From assembly GCA_021827805.1 (NCBI GenBank), contig JAKAUG010000027.1, positions 1-7,069 of the forward strand: DNA of 7,069 nt, read 5' to 3'. The stretch is from Bacillota bacterium (GTDB lineage: Bacteria; Bacillota; Sulfobacillia; RBS10-35; JAJYVN01). Below are positions 1-6,426 of the stretch, piece by piece. The translations under genes were made by a program, and so were the position numbers. Under the pieces are notes generated by a model that saw only the letters and a list, made by a program, of their open reading frames with translations, was not told where the DNA came from and did not search any database. The stretch's first letter is position 1. The number at the start of each line of letters is the position of its first letter.

Positions 1-1
1 G

Positions 2-2668
2 TATTCCGAGCACTATCCGATCTTCGCCAACACGGTGGCCCGTGCATGCTGGGCCCTGGCCCAGGGCCATCACCTCTGTGATCTCAGCGTCTACTACCCG
101 GGGCACGCCGTCTGGGAGCATATGTCTCCGGGTGATCAGCAGCCGGGAGAGCATCCCCAGGGCGTCGCCAACCGGGATCCCAATCCCGAGGTGCGGCACA
201 TCCGCCAGGTGTACTGGGCCCTGGTGGGACGGCAGGCCCGGCACCAGGCCGCGCTCGGCATCCTGCGTGCCGATCGGCGCGACTTCGATCTTCTCGACGA
301 CCTCGCCCTGGCCCGAACCGAGGTGCGGGCCGACACGCTGACCATCGCCGAGGAGCGCTACCGCGCCATCATCCTGCCGGGAGCCAGCCCGCCCGAGCCC
401 GAGGTACGGGAGCGCCTGTCCGCGTTCGCGGCGGGCGGCGGGCTCGTGCTGGCCGTCGCTCTGCCCGAGGGGGCATGGGTCCCCGACGGGGCGGTGCGAC
501 TGGCCCAGGCGGAGGATGTCCCCGCCGCACTGGCCGGTGCGCTGCCGCGCCCGGCGGATGGACCCAGTCTGGGCTTGGCCAGGCGGGTTGGCGACGCCGA
601 TGTCTTCCTTCTGCTGCCGCCGACGGGGAGCCTCATGGCGATGCATGCCGCCACCACGGCGCCGCCGCAGGTGCCGGCTACAAGCGTCTACCGTCTGCGG
701 ACCGCGGGGATTCCCGAGCTGTGGGATCCGGTGCGGGGCACTCAGCGCCCCCTGCCCTTCCGGCATGACGGGGAGTACGCGGTCCTGGAGGTGCCCTTCT
801 CGGACTGGCCCGCGGCACTGGTGGTCTGCCGCCCCGCGGGGGCCGCGGCCACGGAGCAGACCCCTGGGGACATGCCGGCCCAGGAGGGTCCGCTTCCTGC
901 GCCCAGCGAGGGCCCCGAGATGGCCGACGGCCTCCAGGCCGTGGCGCTCGGGCCCTGGCAGGTGCGCGTGGAGAGCACGCTCGATAACCGCTACGGGGAC
1001 TTCGATGCCCTGGAGCGCAGCGACTTCGTCCCCATCGAGCGACGGACGTTCCGGGTGGCCACCGAACTGGGCCCCCAGGATGGCGAGGCCGCGGGCTGGC
1101 AGCGGCCAACCTTTGACGACGGCGCCTGGCCGGAGCGCCTCTGGAGTGAGGCCGCCCGCTGGCTTGTCTGCCGCGGGGAGCGTTTCGACTCGGCCCAGGC
1201 TCAGCCGGTCGTATACAGCACCCAGTTGGGAGACATGTCCTTCCGTGACTGGGCAGGGCGCATGGGACGCGTGCCGCGTACGTTCCTGAACCTCGGGTCC
1301 GCCGAGCCCGGGGAAACCCTCTGGGCCCAGACCCATGTCCTTGTCCCCGCCACAGGCCGGTACTGGCTGCAACTGGAGGGGGCTGCCGTCAAGTCGGCCC
1401 TCGTGGATGGCAGGGAGATGGTCAGCGCCGAGCCCGAGGGGGCCCACGCGGCCCGGACCCAACTGGACCTGGCCGAGGGGAGCCATGAGATCCTGCTGCG
1501 CTGCACCGCGGTGCGCCGCGGCTTGGTGCGCCTTGGGGTCCAGGTCACGGCCCATGAGCCGCCCGCACAGCCGGAGTGGGTGGCGGTGGCCCAACCCGCC
1601 GCTGACGGGCAGTGGGCCCTGGAACACCGGGTTGAGACCCCAGTGCCCCCGAGCCGCGTGCGGCTGCACTTTGCCGCCCACGGGCACATCGAACTCTGGG
1701 TGAACGGCGCGCGCGTCGCGGTCGAGGGGGATTTCAACCCCTACGCGCGCTATGGTCAGCAGGCCCTGGATGTGACGGGGCACTGGCGGGTGGGCCAAAA
1801 CGTCCTGCGCCTCGTCTTTCCCGAGCAGAGCGGCGCGGAACGCGCCCTGGTCGACGGCGTGGCCGAGCTGCGGGACGGAACGGTGCGGGGCCTGATCACC
1901 AGCCAGGCCTGGACGGACGCCACCGGGCGGTCCGCGACACGCCCGGCCCACACCGGGACGACCGAGAGCCTCTGGATCCGCCCCCGCGCCCATCCCCTGC
2001 CCGATGTGGGTTGGCTGATGCCCGAAAGCGTGGGCACCCCCCTACCGCTTCTGCTCGATCCGGAGCGGGCGCGCCAACCAGTCTGGCTGCGCTTCCCCCT
2101 GCCCGCGGGCGCCCACAGCCTCTCGCTGGCTGCCCGTGGCCAGGTGCGGGTCTGGGTGGATGGCCAGGAGGTGCAGGTGCGACAGGGCCAGGCCCGCTTC
2201 GCGCCCCAGCCGCCAGGGAACTTGTGCGCCATCCGGGTGATCCCCGCCGGGGCCCAGCCGGAGGCGGCGGTGCTGGACGCACCCGTGCGCTTTGAGACGT
2301 CCGTCGTTCCGGGGCCCCTCGGCGACTGGCGCACCGCGCTGTGCCTGCCGCACCACAGCGGCGTGGTGGAGTACGAGACGAGTGTTGAGGGCCGGGGAAC
2401 CTCGGCCTGGCTCGACCTTGGCTACGTGCGCGGCACGGCGCAGGTCTGGCTGGATGGCCAGGACATGGGAACCAGGCTCTGGCACCCCTTCCGCTACAAC
2501 CTGGAGCGCGCCTGGGGCACCGGGCGGCACCGCCTGCGGGTCCGGGTCACCAACACCCTGGGGACGCACTATGAGGTCGGTCGGCCGACCAGTCTGGTCG
2601 GCACGGGACAGGCGGCGGGCGGACTGTTCGGACCCGTCTCGTTGGTGGAGTCTTCCCCGAAGGCCTGA
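2..2668 (+). CDS. GH106-like glycoside hydrolase (alpha-L-rhamnosidase type), 5'-truncated, C-terminal part
   Basis: Probable large polysaccharide-degrading glycosidase; only the last 888 residues are visible. The frame is open from base 2 with no stop before the GTG at 35, so the true start lies left of the window and that GTG is internal. The first visible stretch (YPIFANTVARACWALAQGHH, then CDLSVYYPG) resembles the end of the catalytic barrel in GH106-type enzymes. It is followed by a Rossmann-like domain (about 290-460) with the pattern ERYRAIILPGA ... LSAFAAGGGLVLA. A Pro/Gly/Glu-rich linker (about 835-930) precedes the segment WQVRVESTLDNRYGDF, which is typical of this family. The rest is a series of beta-sandwich modules, each with a VDG, VNG or LDG turn (near 1403, 1700, 2156 and 2450). 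It closes with a galactose-binding-like domain ending GGLFGPVSLVE. The catalytic glutamates cannot be assessed here. Family call is from recalled patterns; rhamnosidase activity is inference, and another GH2-like clan member is possible. Confidence 0.62.
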   Translation, partial: YSEHYPIFANTVARACWALAQGHHLCDLSVYYPGHAVWEHMSPGDQQPGEHPQGVANRDPNPEVRHIRQVYWALVGRQARHQAALGILRADRRDFDLLDDLALARTEVRADTLTIAEERYRAIILPGASPPEPEVRERLSAFAAGGGLVLAVALPEGAWVPDGAVRLAQAEDVPAALAGALPRPADGPSLGLARRVGDADVFLLLPPTGSLMAMHAATTAPPQVPATSVYRLRTAGIPELWDPVRGTQRPLPFRHDGEYAVLEVPFSDWPAALVVCRPAGAAATEQTPGDMPAQEGPLPAPSEGPEMADGLQAVALGPWQVRVESTLDNRYGDFDALERSDFVPIERRTFRVATELGPQDGEAAGWQRPTFDDGAWPERLWSEAARWLVCRGERFDSAQAQPVVYSTQLGDMSFRDWAGRMGRVPRTFLNLGSAEPGETLWAQTHVLVPATGRYWLQLEGAAVKSALVDGREMVSAEPEGAHAARTQLDLAEGSHEILLRCTAVRRGLVRLGVQVTAHEPPAQPEWVAVAQPAADGQWALEHRVETPVPPSRVRLHFAAHGHIELWVNGARVAVEGDFNPYARYGQQALDVTGHWRVGQNVLRLVFPEQSGAERALVDGVAELRDGTVRGLITSQAWTDATGRSATRPAHTGTTESLWIRPRAHPLPDVGWLMPESVGTPLPLLLDPERARQPVWLRFPLPAGAHSLSLAARGQVRVWVDGQEVQVRQGQARFAPQPPGNLCAIRVIPAGAQPEAAVLDAPVRFETSVVPGPLGDWRTALCLPHHSGVVEYETSVEGRGTSAWLDLGYVRGTAQVWLDGQDMGTRLWHPFRYNLERAWGTGRHRLRVRVTNTLGTHYEVGRPTSLVGTGQAAGGLFGPVSLVESSPKA

Positions 2669-2680
2669 GATTCGATTTCG

Positions 2681-2730
2681 GCTCCCTGGGCCGGCCGGTG
2701 GCGGGGCCGCCACCCCTTGCCCCAGGGAGT
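2681..2730 (+). terminator. Two-tier hairpin between the hydrolase and kinase genes
   Basis: An outer perfect 9-bp inverted repeat pairs CTCCCTGGG (2682-2690) with CCCAGGGAG (2721-2729), extended by a G-T pair (2681/2730). An inner inverted repeat pairs GGTGGCGG (2697-2704) with CCGCCACC (2707-2714); steric limits reduce this to a 6-7 bp stem. It begins 12 nt after the hydrolase stop and ends 24 nt before the kinase start. No T-tract follows, so it is not a classical intrinsic terminator. It could be a U-less terminator, an mRNA-stabilising 3' structure or an attenuator. The kinase SD lies outside it, so direct sequestration is not predicted. Confidence 0.5.
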
Positions 2731-2741
2731 CGGCTCCGCGT

Positions 2742-2750
2742 GGGGTGATC
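2742..2750 (+). promoter_or_regulatory. Extended Shine-Dalgarno deciding a TTG start
   Basis: GGGGTGATC (2742-2750) matches the extended anti-SD complement GGAGGTGATC at 8 of 10 aligned positions, including an unbroken GGTGATC. It lies just upstream of TTG at 2755. An in-frame TGA at 2746-2748 inside the SD excludes any earlier start, so TTG is the first possible start codon. Reading the site as an SD is inference from standard ribosome pairing. Confidence 0.6.
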
Positions 2751-2754
2751 CACC

Positions 2755-3675
2755 TTGTCGGGCGAGGACCTGCCGGTCGCTGACCTGGAGGCGCTTCTGG
2801 GGGAGCAGGTCCGGTCCGTGCGCGCGCTGGATCCCGGCTACTCCGGCCACACCAATGACGTGTGGCTTGTGACCACCGTCGGCGAGCAGGTGGTCGTGCG
2901 GGCTCCGGCCGGCGGTGCGTGGGCGCCGGAGCCCTGGTCCGAGCCCTTCTGGTGGGGTGCTCACCACCTCTTCGGGCTGGATCCGCGGCGTCTGGGAGAC
3001 CTCGGGATTCTCAGCGCCAGGATCTCGGCCCTCGGCCCCCTCCCCGTCCCCTGTGTCCTGCGCCAGGGCATGCTCGGGGGACGGCACTGCGTCGTCGTGC
3101 AGCGCATGCCGGGCCAACGCCTGGAGACCCTGAGGGGCGCGCCGCCAACACTGGCCGAAGGGCTGGGAGAGGCCCTGGCCCACATCCATGCCGCTCACCA
3201 CGCCCACTGGGGCCATCCCGTCGCCGAGCCCCGTCACCCCCTGGATACCTTCTGGACAGATCTGGCGGACACCGTGCGGGAGATGGCCCTCCGCTGGCCC
3301 GCACCCGGGACGGGGCTCGACCGCTGGGTGGAGCGCGCCGCTCGCGCGGCGCAGCGCCTGCCGCCACCAGGGCACGGGGCGCTCATCATGCTCGATCTGG
3401 ATCCCACGCAGTTCCTTGCCGAGGAGGGCCGTCTGACCGCTGTGGTGGATACCGAGGCGTATGCCCTGGGACCCGCCGCGTGGGACCTGGTCGCGGCCGA
3501 GTACCTGCTCGACGCCCACGGGGCCGCGGCCTTCGCCCGAGGCTACCGGCGCGTCGCCCCGCTGCCCCGTCTTGAGGAGATGCGCCTGCCCCTGCGGGTC
3601 CTGGCCAGACTCCTCGAAATCCAGGGCGGCGTCGAGATCGAGACCTGGATGGTCCAGCCCGCCCTCTTCCCCTGA
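2755..3675 (+). CDS. Aminoglycoside phosphotransferase/choline-kinase-fold small-molecule kinase, variant catalytic loop
   Basis: Probable soluble ATP-dependent phosphotransferase of 306 residues, within the usual size range of the APH family; substrate unknown. The N-lobe has a Gly-rich stretch at about 28-36 (GYSGHTNDVW) and VVVRAP at 47-52, where an Arg or Lys normally contacts ATP. The catalytic loop is MLDLDPTQF (212-220). Against the family pattern HxDxxxxN, Asp214 is kept, His becomes Met212 and the metal-binding Asn becomes Gln219. The second metal Asp is D232 in AVVDTEAYALGP, followed by the typical AAWDLV (241-246), so the enzyme may still be active. TTG is chosen because of the SD and the in-frame stop upstream. 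It lies 86 bp after the hydrolase, perhaps co-transcribed, and ends 16 bp from the convergent dehydrogenase. A role in phosphorylating a sugar or derivative is inferred from context only; antibiotic resistance is not indicated. Confidence 0.75.
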   Translation: MSGEDLPVADLEALLGEQVRSVRALDPGYSGHTNDVWLVTTVGEQVVVRAPAGGAWAPEPWSEPFWWGAHHLFGLDPRRLGDLGILSARISALGPLPVPCVLRQGMLGGRHCVVVQRMPGQRLETLRGAPPTLAEGLGEALAHIHAAHHAHWGHPVAEPRHPLDTFWTDLADTVREMALRWPAPGTGLDRWVERAARAAQRLPPPGHGALIMLDLDPTQFLAEEGRLTAVVDTEAYALGPAAWDLVAAEYLLDAHGAAAFARGYRRVAPLPRLEEMRLPLRVLARLLEIQGGVEIETWMVQPALFP

Positions 3676-3691
3676 ACACCGGCGGCCGCCC

Positions 3692-4417
3692 TCACACCCC
3701 GGAGTCGTCCAGCGGCCGGTAGCCCAGAAGGCGCTCGGCCCTCTGGAGATCGCGGATCCCGGCGCCGTTCTGAGACATCACGGAGATCACCGCAAATCCG
3801 CCCTCCGGCGCCGGCTCGGCGTCCAGCGCCCCTGCGATGAAGCCGGCGCAGTCTCGTCCTGACAGGTAGATCCTGCTGCGGCCCTCGGGTCTGTCCCGGT
3901 CCGGGTGGGGCACGGCCCCCAGGCGCAGGCACACGACCTCCAGGCCGTGCCGCTCATGGTAGTAGCGGCAGAGCGCCTCCCCGAAGACCTTGGTGCAGGC
4001 GTAGCGGGTCCAGGGCCGGACCGGGTCGCTGTCCGGCACGAAGACCTCACGGCCGTAGCCGGAGAGGACCTGCACGCTCGAGGCGAAGATCAGGCGGGGC
4101 ACGCCCTGCACGATCGCCGCCTCCAGGACGTTATACAGACCGATGACGTTGTTGGGGACCAGTTCGCCCACGAAGTCCGCCTCATCGGCGGTGGCGGCCA
4201 GATGCACGATCGCGCGACACCCCTGGGCCGCGGCGAGCACCGCCCCTGCATCGACGATACTCCCCACCACGGACGTCTCGCCAGGCCCAAGTTCGCTCGG
4301 CGACCGCAGGTCGAACAATCGGAGCGCATAGCGGCGCTGCCAGTGGCGGCGCAGGCCGGTGCCGACGCGGCCTCCGGGCCCGGTGATCAGGACCGGGGCG
4401 CGCATCGCCGCCTCCAT
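3692..4417 (-). CDS. NAD-dependent epimerase/dehydratase-fold enzyme, uronate-dehydrogenase-like
   Basis: Extended short-chain dehydrogenase, 241 residues, cytoplasmic. It has the N-terminal Rossmann motif ITGPGGRVG (11-19, GxxGxxG), an acidic residue D36 ending beta-2 for the adenosine ribose, and VHLAA at 71-75. FASS follows at 111-114 and the catalytic YACTK at 139-143 (Tyr139, Lys143). The C-terminal part, with LSGRDCAGFIAGAL and ending RLLGYRPLDDSGV, resembles the layout of uronate dehydrogenases (Udh), which oxidise galacturonate or glucuronate to aldarolactones. It is somewhat shorter than the roughly 265-275 residues usual there. The ATG at 4417 is chosen because GGAGGGG lies 5 nt upstream and the Rossmann motif begins at once. 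Longer in-frame starts up to 4633 would add a Pro/Gly/Arg-rich, unstructured leader. It is convergent with the kinase and divergent from the next gene. The fold is secure; the uronate substrate is inferred and a nucleotide-sugar epimerase remains possible. Confidence 0.82.
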   Translation of the reverse strand: MEAAMRAPVLITGPGGRVGTGLRRHWQRRYALRLFDLRSPSELGPGETSVVGSIVDAGAVLAAAQGCRAIVHLAATADEADFVGELVPNNVIGLYNVLEAAIVQGVPRLIFASSVQVLSGYGREVFVPDSDPVRPWTRYACTKVFGEALCRYYHERHGLEVVCLRLGAVPHPDRDRPEGRSRIYLSGRDCAGFIAGALDAEPAPEGGFAVISVMSQNGAGIRDLQRAERLLGYRPLDDSGV

Positions 4418-4714
4418 GACTTCCCCTCCATCTGCATCCGCCGCCGCGGGCGGCGCCGGTCCCAGAACCCGGCCGCTCAGGCCTGACCCAGTCAAACAGC
4501 TCATGCGGCGAACCATTCTGCTCTGGCAAGCGTCACCCTTCGGCTGTACCGCAGGCCGCGGGCCTCCCGAGGTAACGCGACCGTGGGTCTGGCTGTGGGC
4601 ATTCACACCCGGCGGGCTCCGTCCGCCTTGCACGCGGCACCGACGTTCCCGGGTGGGAGGAGCAGCCCCCCGCGACCCGCGAATTCACCGGTACGGTGGG
4701 GGGCAAAGAACCCG
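4418..4714. promoter_or_regulatory. Divergent intergenic region with two overlapping small palindromes
   Basis: This 297-bp stretch separates two divergently read genes and must carry both start regions. It contains TCAGGCCTGA (4477-4486, perfect 10-bp palindrome) overlapping TGACCCAGTCA (4484-4494, 4-bp arms around 3 bases), a possible operator. Small stem-loops also occur at 4441-4453 (CCGCC/GGCGG) and 4553-4565 (AGGCC/GGCCT). I find no convincing -35/-10 pair on either strand. The ribosome binding sites are GGAGGGG for the minus gene (complement of 4423-4429) and GGTGGGGGG (4695-4703) for the plus gene. Confidence 0.35.
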
Positions 4715-5146
4715 ATGCATCCCGAAAACCTGCGGAAGATCGAGCGGCGGGTGGTGGAGGCAGCCGAGGTGGCGCTGGCGGAGCGGCACTACGCCAGCGC
4801 GATCGACGTCCTGGTGGGCATGGGCTGGCTGGCGCCTTCCCACGTCGCCGCCTGGCGACAAGGCCGCGTCAACTGCCTGGAGCAGGCGGTTCAGGCCAAC
4901 CTGCACCGAGTCTCGGTCGCCATGAAGCTCTTCCGCAACTGGGCGGAACGCCGCGGCCTGCGGCCGAGCGAAACCGCCTACGTGTCCCGCACGCGCGATC
5001 GACGGTCCTTGCGCTTCAGCAAGAGCGGCGATCCCGACATCGAGCGGCACTACCGCACCCACTGGGTTTCCCCCGAGCTATCGGAGCGCAAGCGGCAACG
5101 GCGTGCGGAGAAACAGGGACAGCCGCCTGAACTGGTCGTCGGCTAG
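4715..5146 (+). CDS. Hypothetical basic protein, probably the N-terminal part of a decayed larger protein
   Basis: This is an intact frame of 143 residues; no function is recognised. It is soluble and basic, with a helical N-terminus (MHPENLRKIERRVVEAAEVA), then SAIDVLVGMGWLAPSHV, an amphipathic middle (about 51-80) and the motif LRFSKSGDPDIERHYRTHWV (99-118). It ends in an Arg/Lys-rich tail and PPELVVG. The ATG at 4715 is preferred over a GTG at 4583 because the first 44 residues of the longer form are Pro/Arg-rich and look non-coding. From memory, unnamed bacterial proteins with this N-terminal half continue through PPELVV into a zinc-ribbon and a DUF2293-type region. Here a TAG stops the frame there, and recognisable continuation follows in the same frame (5147-5494). 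It may therefore be a truncated relic, or still produce a stand-alone domain. Confidence 0.6.
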   Translation: MHPENLRKIERRVVEAAEVALAERHYASAIDVLVGMGWLAPSHVAAWRQGRVNCLEQAVQANLHRVSVAMKLFRNWAERRGLRPSETAYVSRTRDRRSLRFSKSGDPDIERHYRTHWVSPELSERKRQRRAEKQGQPPELVVG

Positions 5147-5494
5147 CCTCTCAAGAACGACTGGCGCTGTATGGGATGGGGCGGCGGTTTCCTCATGACG
5201 GAACGGGAAGGGCCCTTTGCCTGAAGTGCGCGGGACATGGACCGTCTCCTCGTCCCGCCGTCGGGTGATGCGGCGCTGACGGGACGAGCCAAGGCGGCGA
5301 GCCGGCTTTCCACCGTGGTGGTGCGTTTCAGCCGAGCGCGCAAGCACTACGGACGGCAGGGTCCGCTCGTCGAGGAGAAGGCTCTGGAGCGCGCGGAACA
5401 GGCGTGTCTGGCCGATGGCGAGGCCCGCACGCGGCGACGCCAGCGTGAAACGGAGTGCACCCTAGGGGGTGACGAGACCGTGATGCAGAAGTAG
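5147..5494 (+). pseudogene. Decayed 3' continuation (zinc-ribbon plus DUF2293-like N-terminus) of the gene at 4715
   Basis: Reading on in frame after the TAG at 5144-5146 gives PLKNDWRCMGWGGGFLMTER, then EGP, then a TGA at 5222-5224, then a clean coding stretch from 5234 to the TAG at 5492-5494. The clean stretch includes LLVPPSGDAALTGRAKAASR, VVVRFSRARKHYGRQG and LVEEKALERAEQACLADGEA. Shifting frame at 5215 reads LCLKCA (5215-5232), which supplies a CxxC pair; one extra base (5233) then restores the original frame. The partner CxxC is CMGW (5168-5179), with the second Cys apparently mutated to Trp. The expected C-terminal part is missing: after RRRQRETE the sequence loses resemblance. The ATG at 5237 has no SD, so an independent 85-residue gene (5237-5494) is less likely. 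Frameshifts and stops are seen; the family identity is recalled and unverified. Sequencing error could explain the frameshifts but less easily all the lesions. Confidence 0.55.
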
Positions 5495-5601
5495 CCCGTC
5501 GATGCCGCCGCGGCTTCCGGCGGGATGCCTGTCGCTCCAAGCCCGGCCGGATTCCTGCGGCGCGCAGCAGGTCCAACCTGGGCGCCGAGAGGAGTGCACC
5601 C

Positions 5602-6426
5602 ATGCAGACGGTAGGGCGTCCTATGGGGCTGACGCAGGAGCAACGCGACTTCTTCGACAAGAACGGCTACGTGCGTCTGCCCCAGGTCTTCACCGCGGCG
5701 GAGTTGGCCGAACTCAGTTCGGAGCTGGACGAGGTCATCGAACGCTTCGCGGTGGCGGACAAGGGCTGGACGGGCCCCTGGCGGCAGAAGTATCTCTCGA
5801 AGAAGGAGGACGAGAACGCCAAGCTGACTGCCATGCACGAGATGGAGCTCTACTCCCCGGCCTGGGCCCGGGCCGTCGTCAACCGTGCCCTGGCGTCCGC
5901 GCTCGCCGAACTCATCGGGCCGGACGTCGAATTCCACCACATGACGCTGCACGCCAAGGGTCCGGAGTTCGGGACCCCCTTCCCCCTGCATCAGGACCAC
6001 CCGTTCTATCCGCACAGCGACGGGCGGTACCTGGACGCCATCGTCCATGTGGACGCCGCGACGGAGGAGAACGGCTGCCTCAAGTTTCTCCCCAGCAGTC
6101 ACAAGCTGGGTCCTCTGGAGCACGTGCGCGAGGGCTCCCCGCACCTCCCTCCGGACCGGTATCCGTTCGAGCAGGCGGTGTCCTGTCCGGCGGAGGCGGG
6201 GGATGTGGTGCTCTTCAGCATCTACACCATCCACGGGTCAGCCCTGAACCGCACGCCCAACTGGCGGCGCGTCGTGCGCATCGGCTATCGGAACCCTGGC
6301 AACCTCCAGGTCGGCGGCCAGGCCATGGGACGGCCGGGGCTGATGGTGGCCGGCCTGCGTCCCAAGCTGGAGGGAGTCACGGTAGACCCCTACGGACCGA
6401 TGCGCGTCGAGACGGGTAGGGTCTAG
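5602..6426 (+). CDS. Phytanoyl-CoA dioxygenase (PhyH) family Fe(II)/2-oxoglutarate oxygenase
   Basis: Non-haem iron oxygenase of 274 residues, typical for bacterial PhyH proteins; it probably hydroxylates a small molecule using O2 and 2-oxoglutarate in the cytoplasm. It opens with the family pattern LTQEQRDFFDKNGYVRLPQV (10-29). The iron triad is H130 and D132 in PLHQDHPFY plus H211 in YTIHGSALN. The arginine likely to bind the 2-oxoglutarate carboxylate lies in WRRVVRIGYR (221-230). ENGCLKFLPSSHKLG (156-170) is the signature strand-turn of the family. No signal peptide or membrane segment is seen. The ATG at 5602 has AGGAG (5590-5594) 7 nt upstream; the next ATG, at 5623, would cut into the conserved start. 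It sits alone, 107 bp after the decayed gene, with a hairpin 3 bp past its stop. Substrate cannot be predicted: bacterial members act on diverse metabolites, and this is unlikely to be a true phytanoyl-CoA hydroxylase. Confidence 0.9.
   Translation: MQTVGRPMGLTQEQRDFFDKNGYVRLPQVFTAAELAELSSELDEVIERFAVADKGWTGPWRQKYLSKKEDENAKLTAMHEMELYSPAWARAVVNRALASALAELIGPDVEFHHMTLHAKGPEFGTPFPLHQDHPFYPHSDGRYLDAIVHVDAATEENGCLKFLPSSHKLGPLEHVREGSPHLPPDRYPFEQAVSCPAEAGDVVLFSIYTIHGSALNRTPNWRRVVRIGYRNPGNLQVGGQAMGRPGLMVAGLRPKLEGVTVDPYGPMRVETGRV

Noticed and set aside
35..37. GTG as the true start of the hydrolase
   Set aside because: The frame is open to the left edge and the residues before it fit the family pattern, so this is an internal valine codon.
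2569..3519. Long minus-strand open frame opposite the kinase
   Set aside because: Its translation is low-complexity Gly/Arg/Pro-rich sequence with no motif; it mirrors the GC-biased codons of the kinase gene.
3681..3690. GGCGGCCGCC between convergent genes as a terminator
   Set aside because: It is a self-complementary palindrome without room for a loop and has no T-run; too weak to call a hairpin.
3905..4486. 193-residue plus-strand frame opposite the dehydrogenase
   Set aside because: The minus strand encodes a clear Rossmann motif and YxxxK over the same bases; the plus frame has no motif.
4467..4495. Minus-strand TTGACT (complement of 4490-4495) as a sigma-70 -35 box
   Set aside because: The expected -10 position is entirely GC-rich with no TATAAT-like sequence, so the box is probably chance and part of the palindrome.
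4418..4633. N-terminal extension of the dehydrogenase
   Set aside because: The extra 72 residues are Pro/Gly/Arg-rich and precede a strong SD and ATG placed exactly before the Rossmann strand.
4583..4714. N-terminal extension of the 143-residue protein to a GTG
   Set aside because: The added residues look non-coding, and the ATG at 4715 begins an ordered helical sequence with a G-rich SD-like stretch upstream.
5347..6234. 295-residue minus-strand frame opposite the dioxygenase
   Set aside because: It is an antisense shadow of a gene with clear PhyH motifs and shows no recognisable domain of its own.
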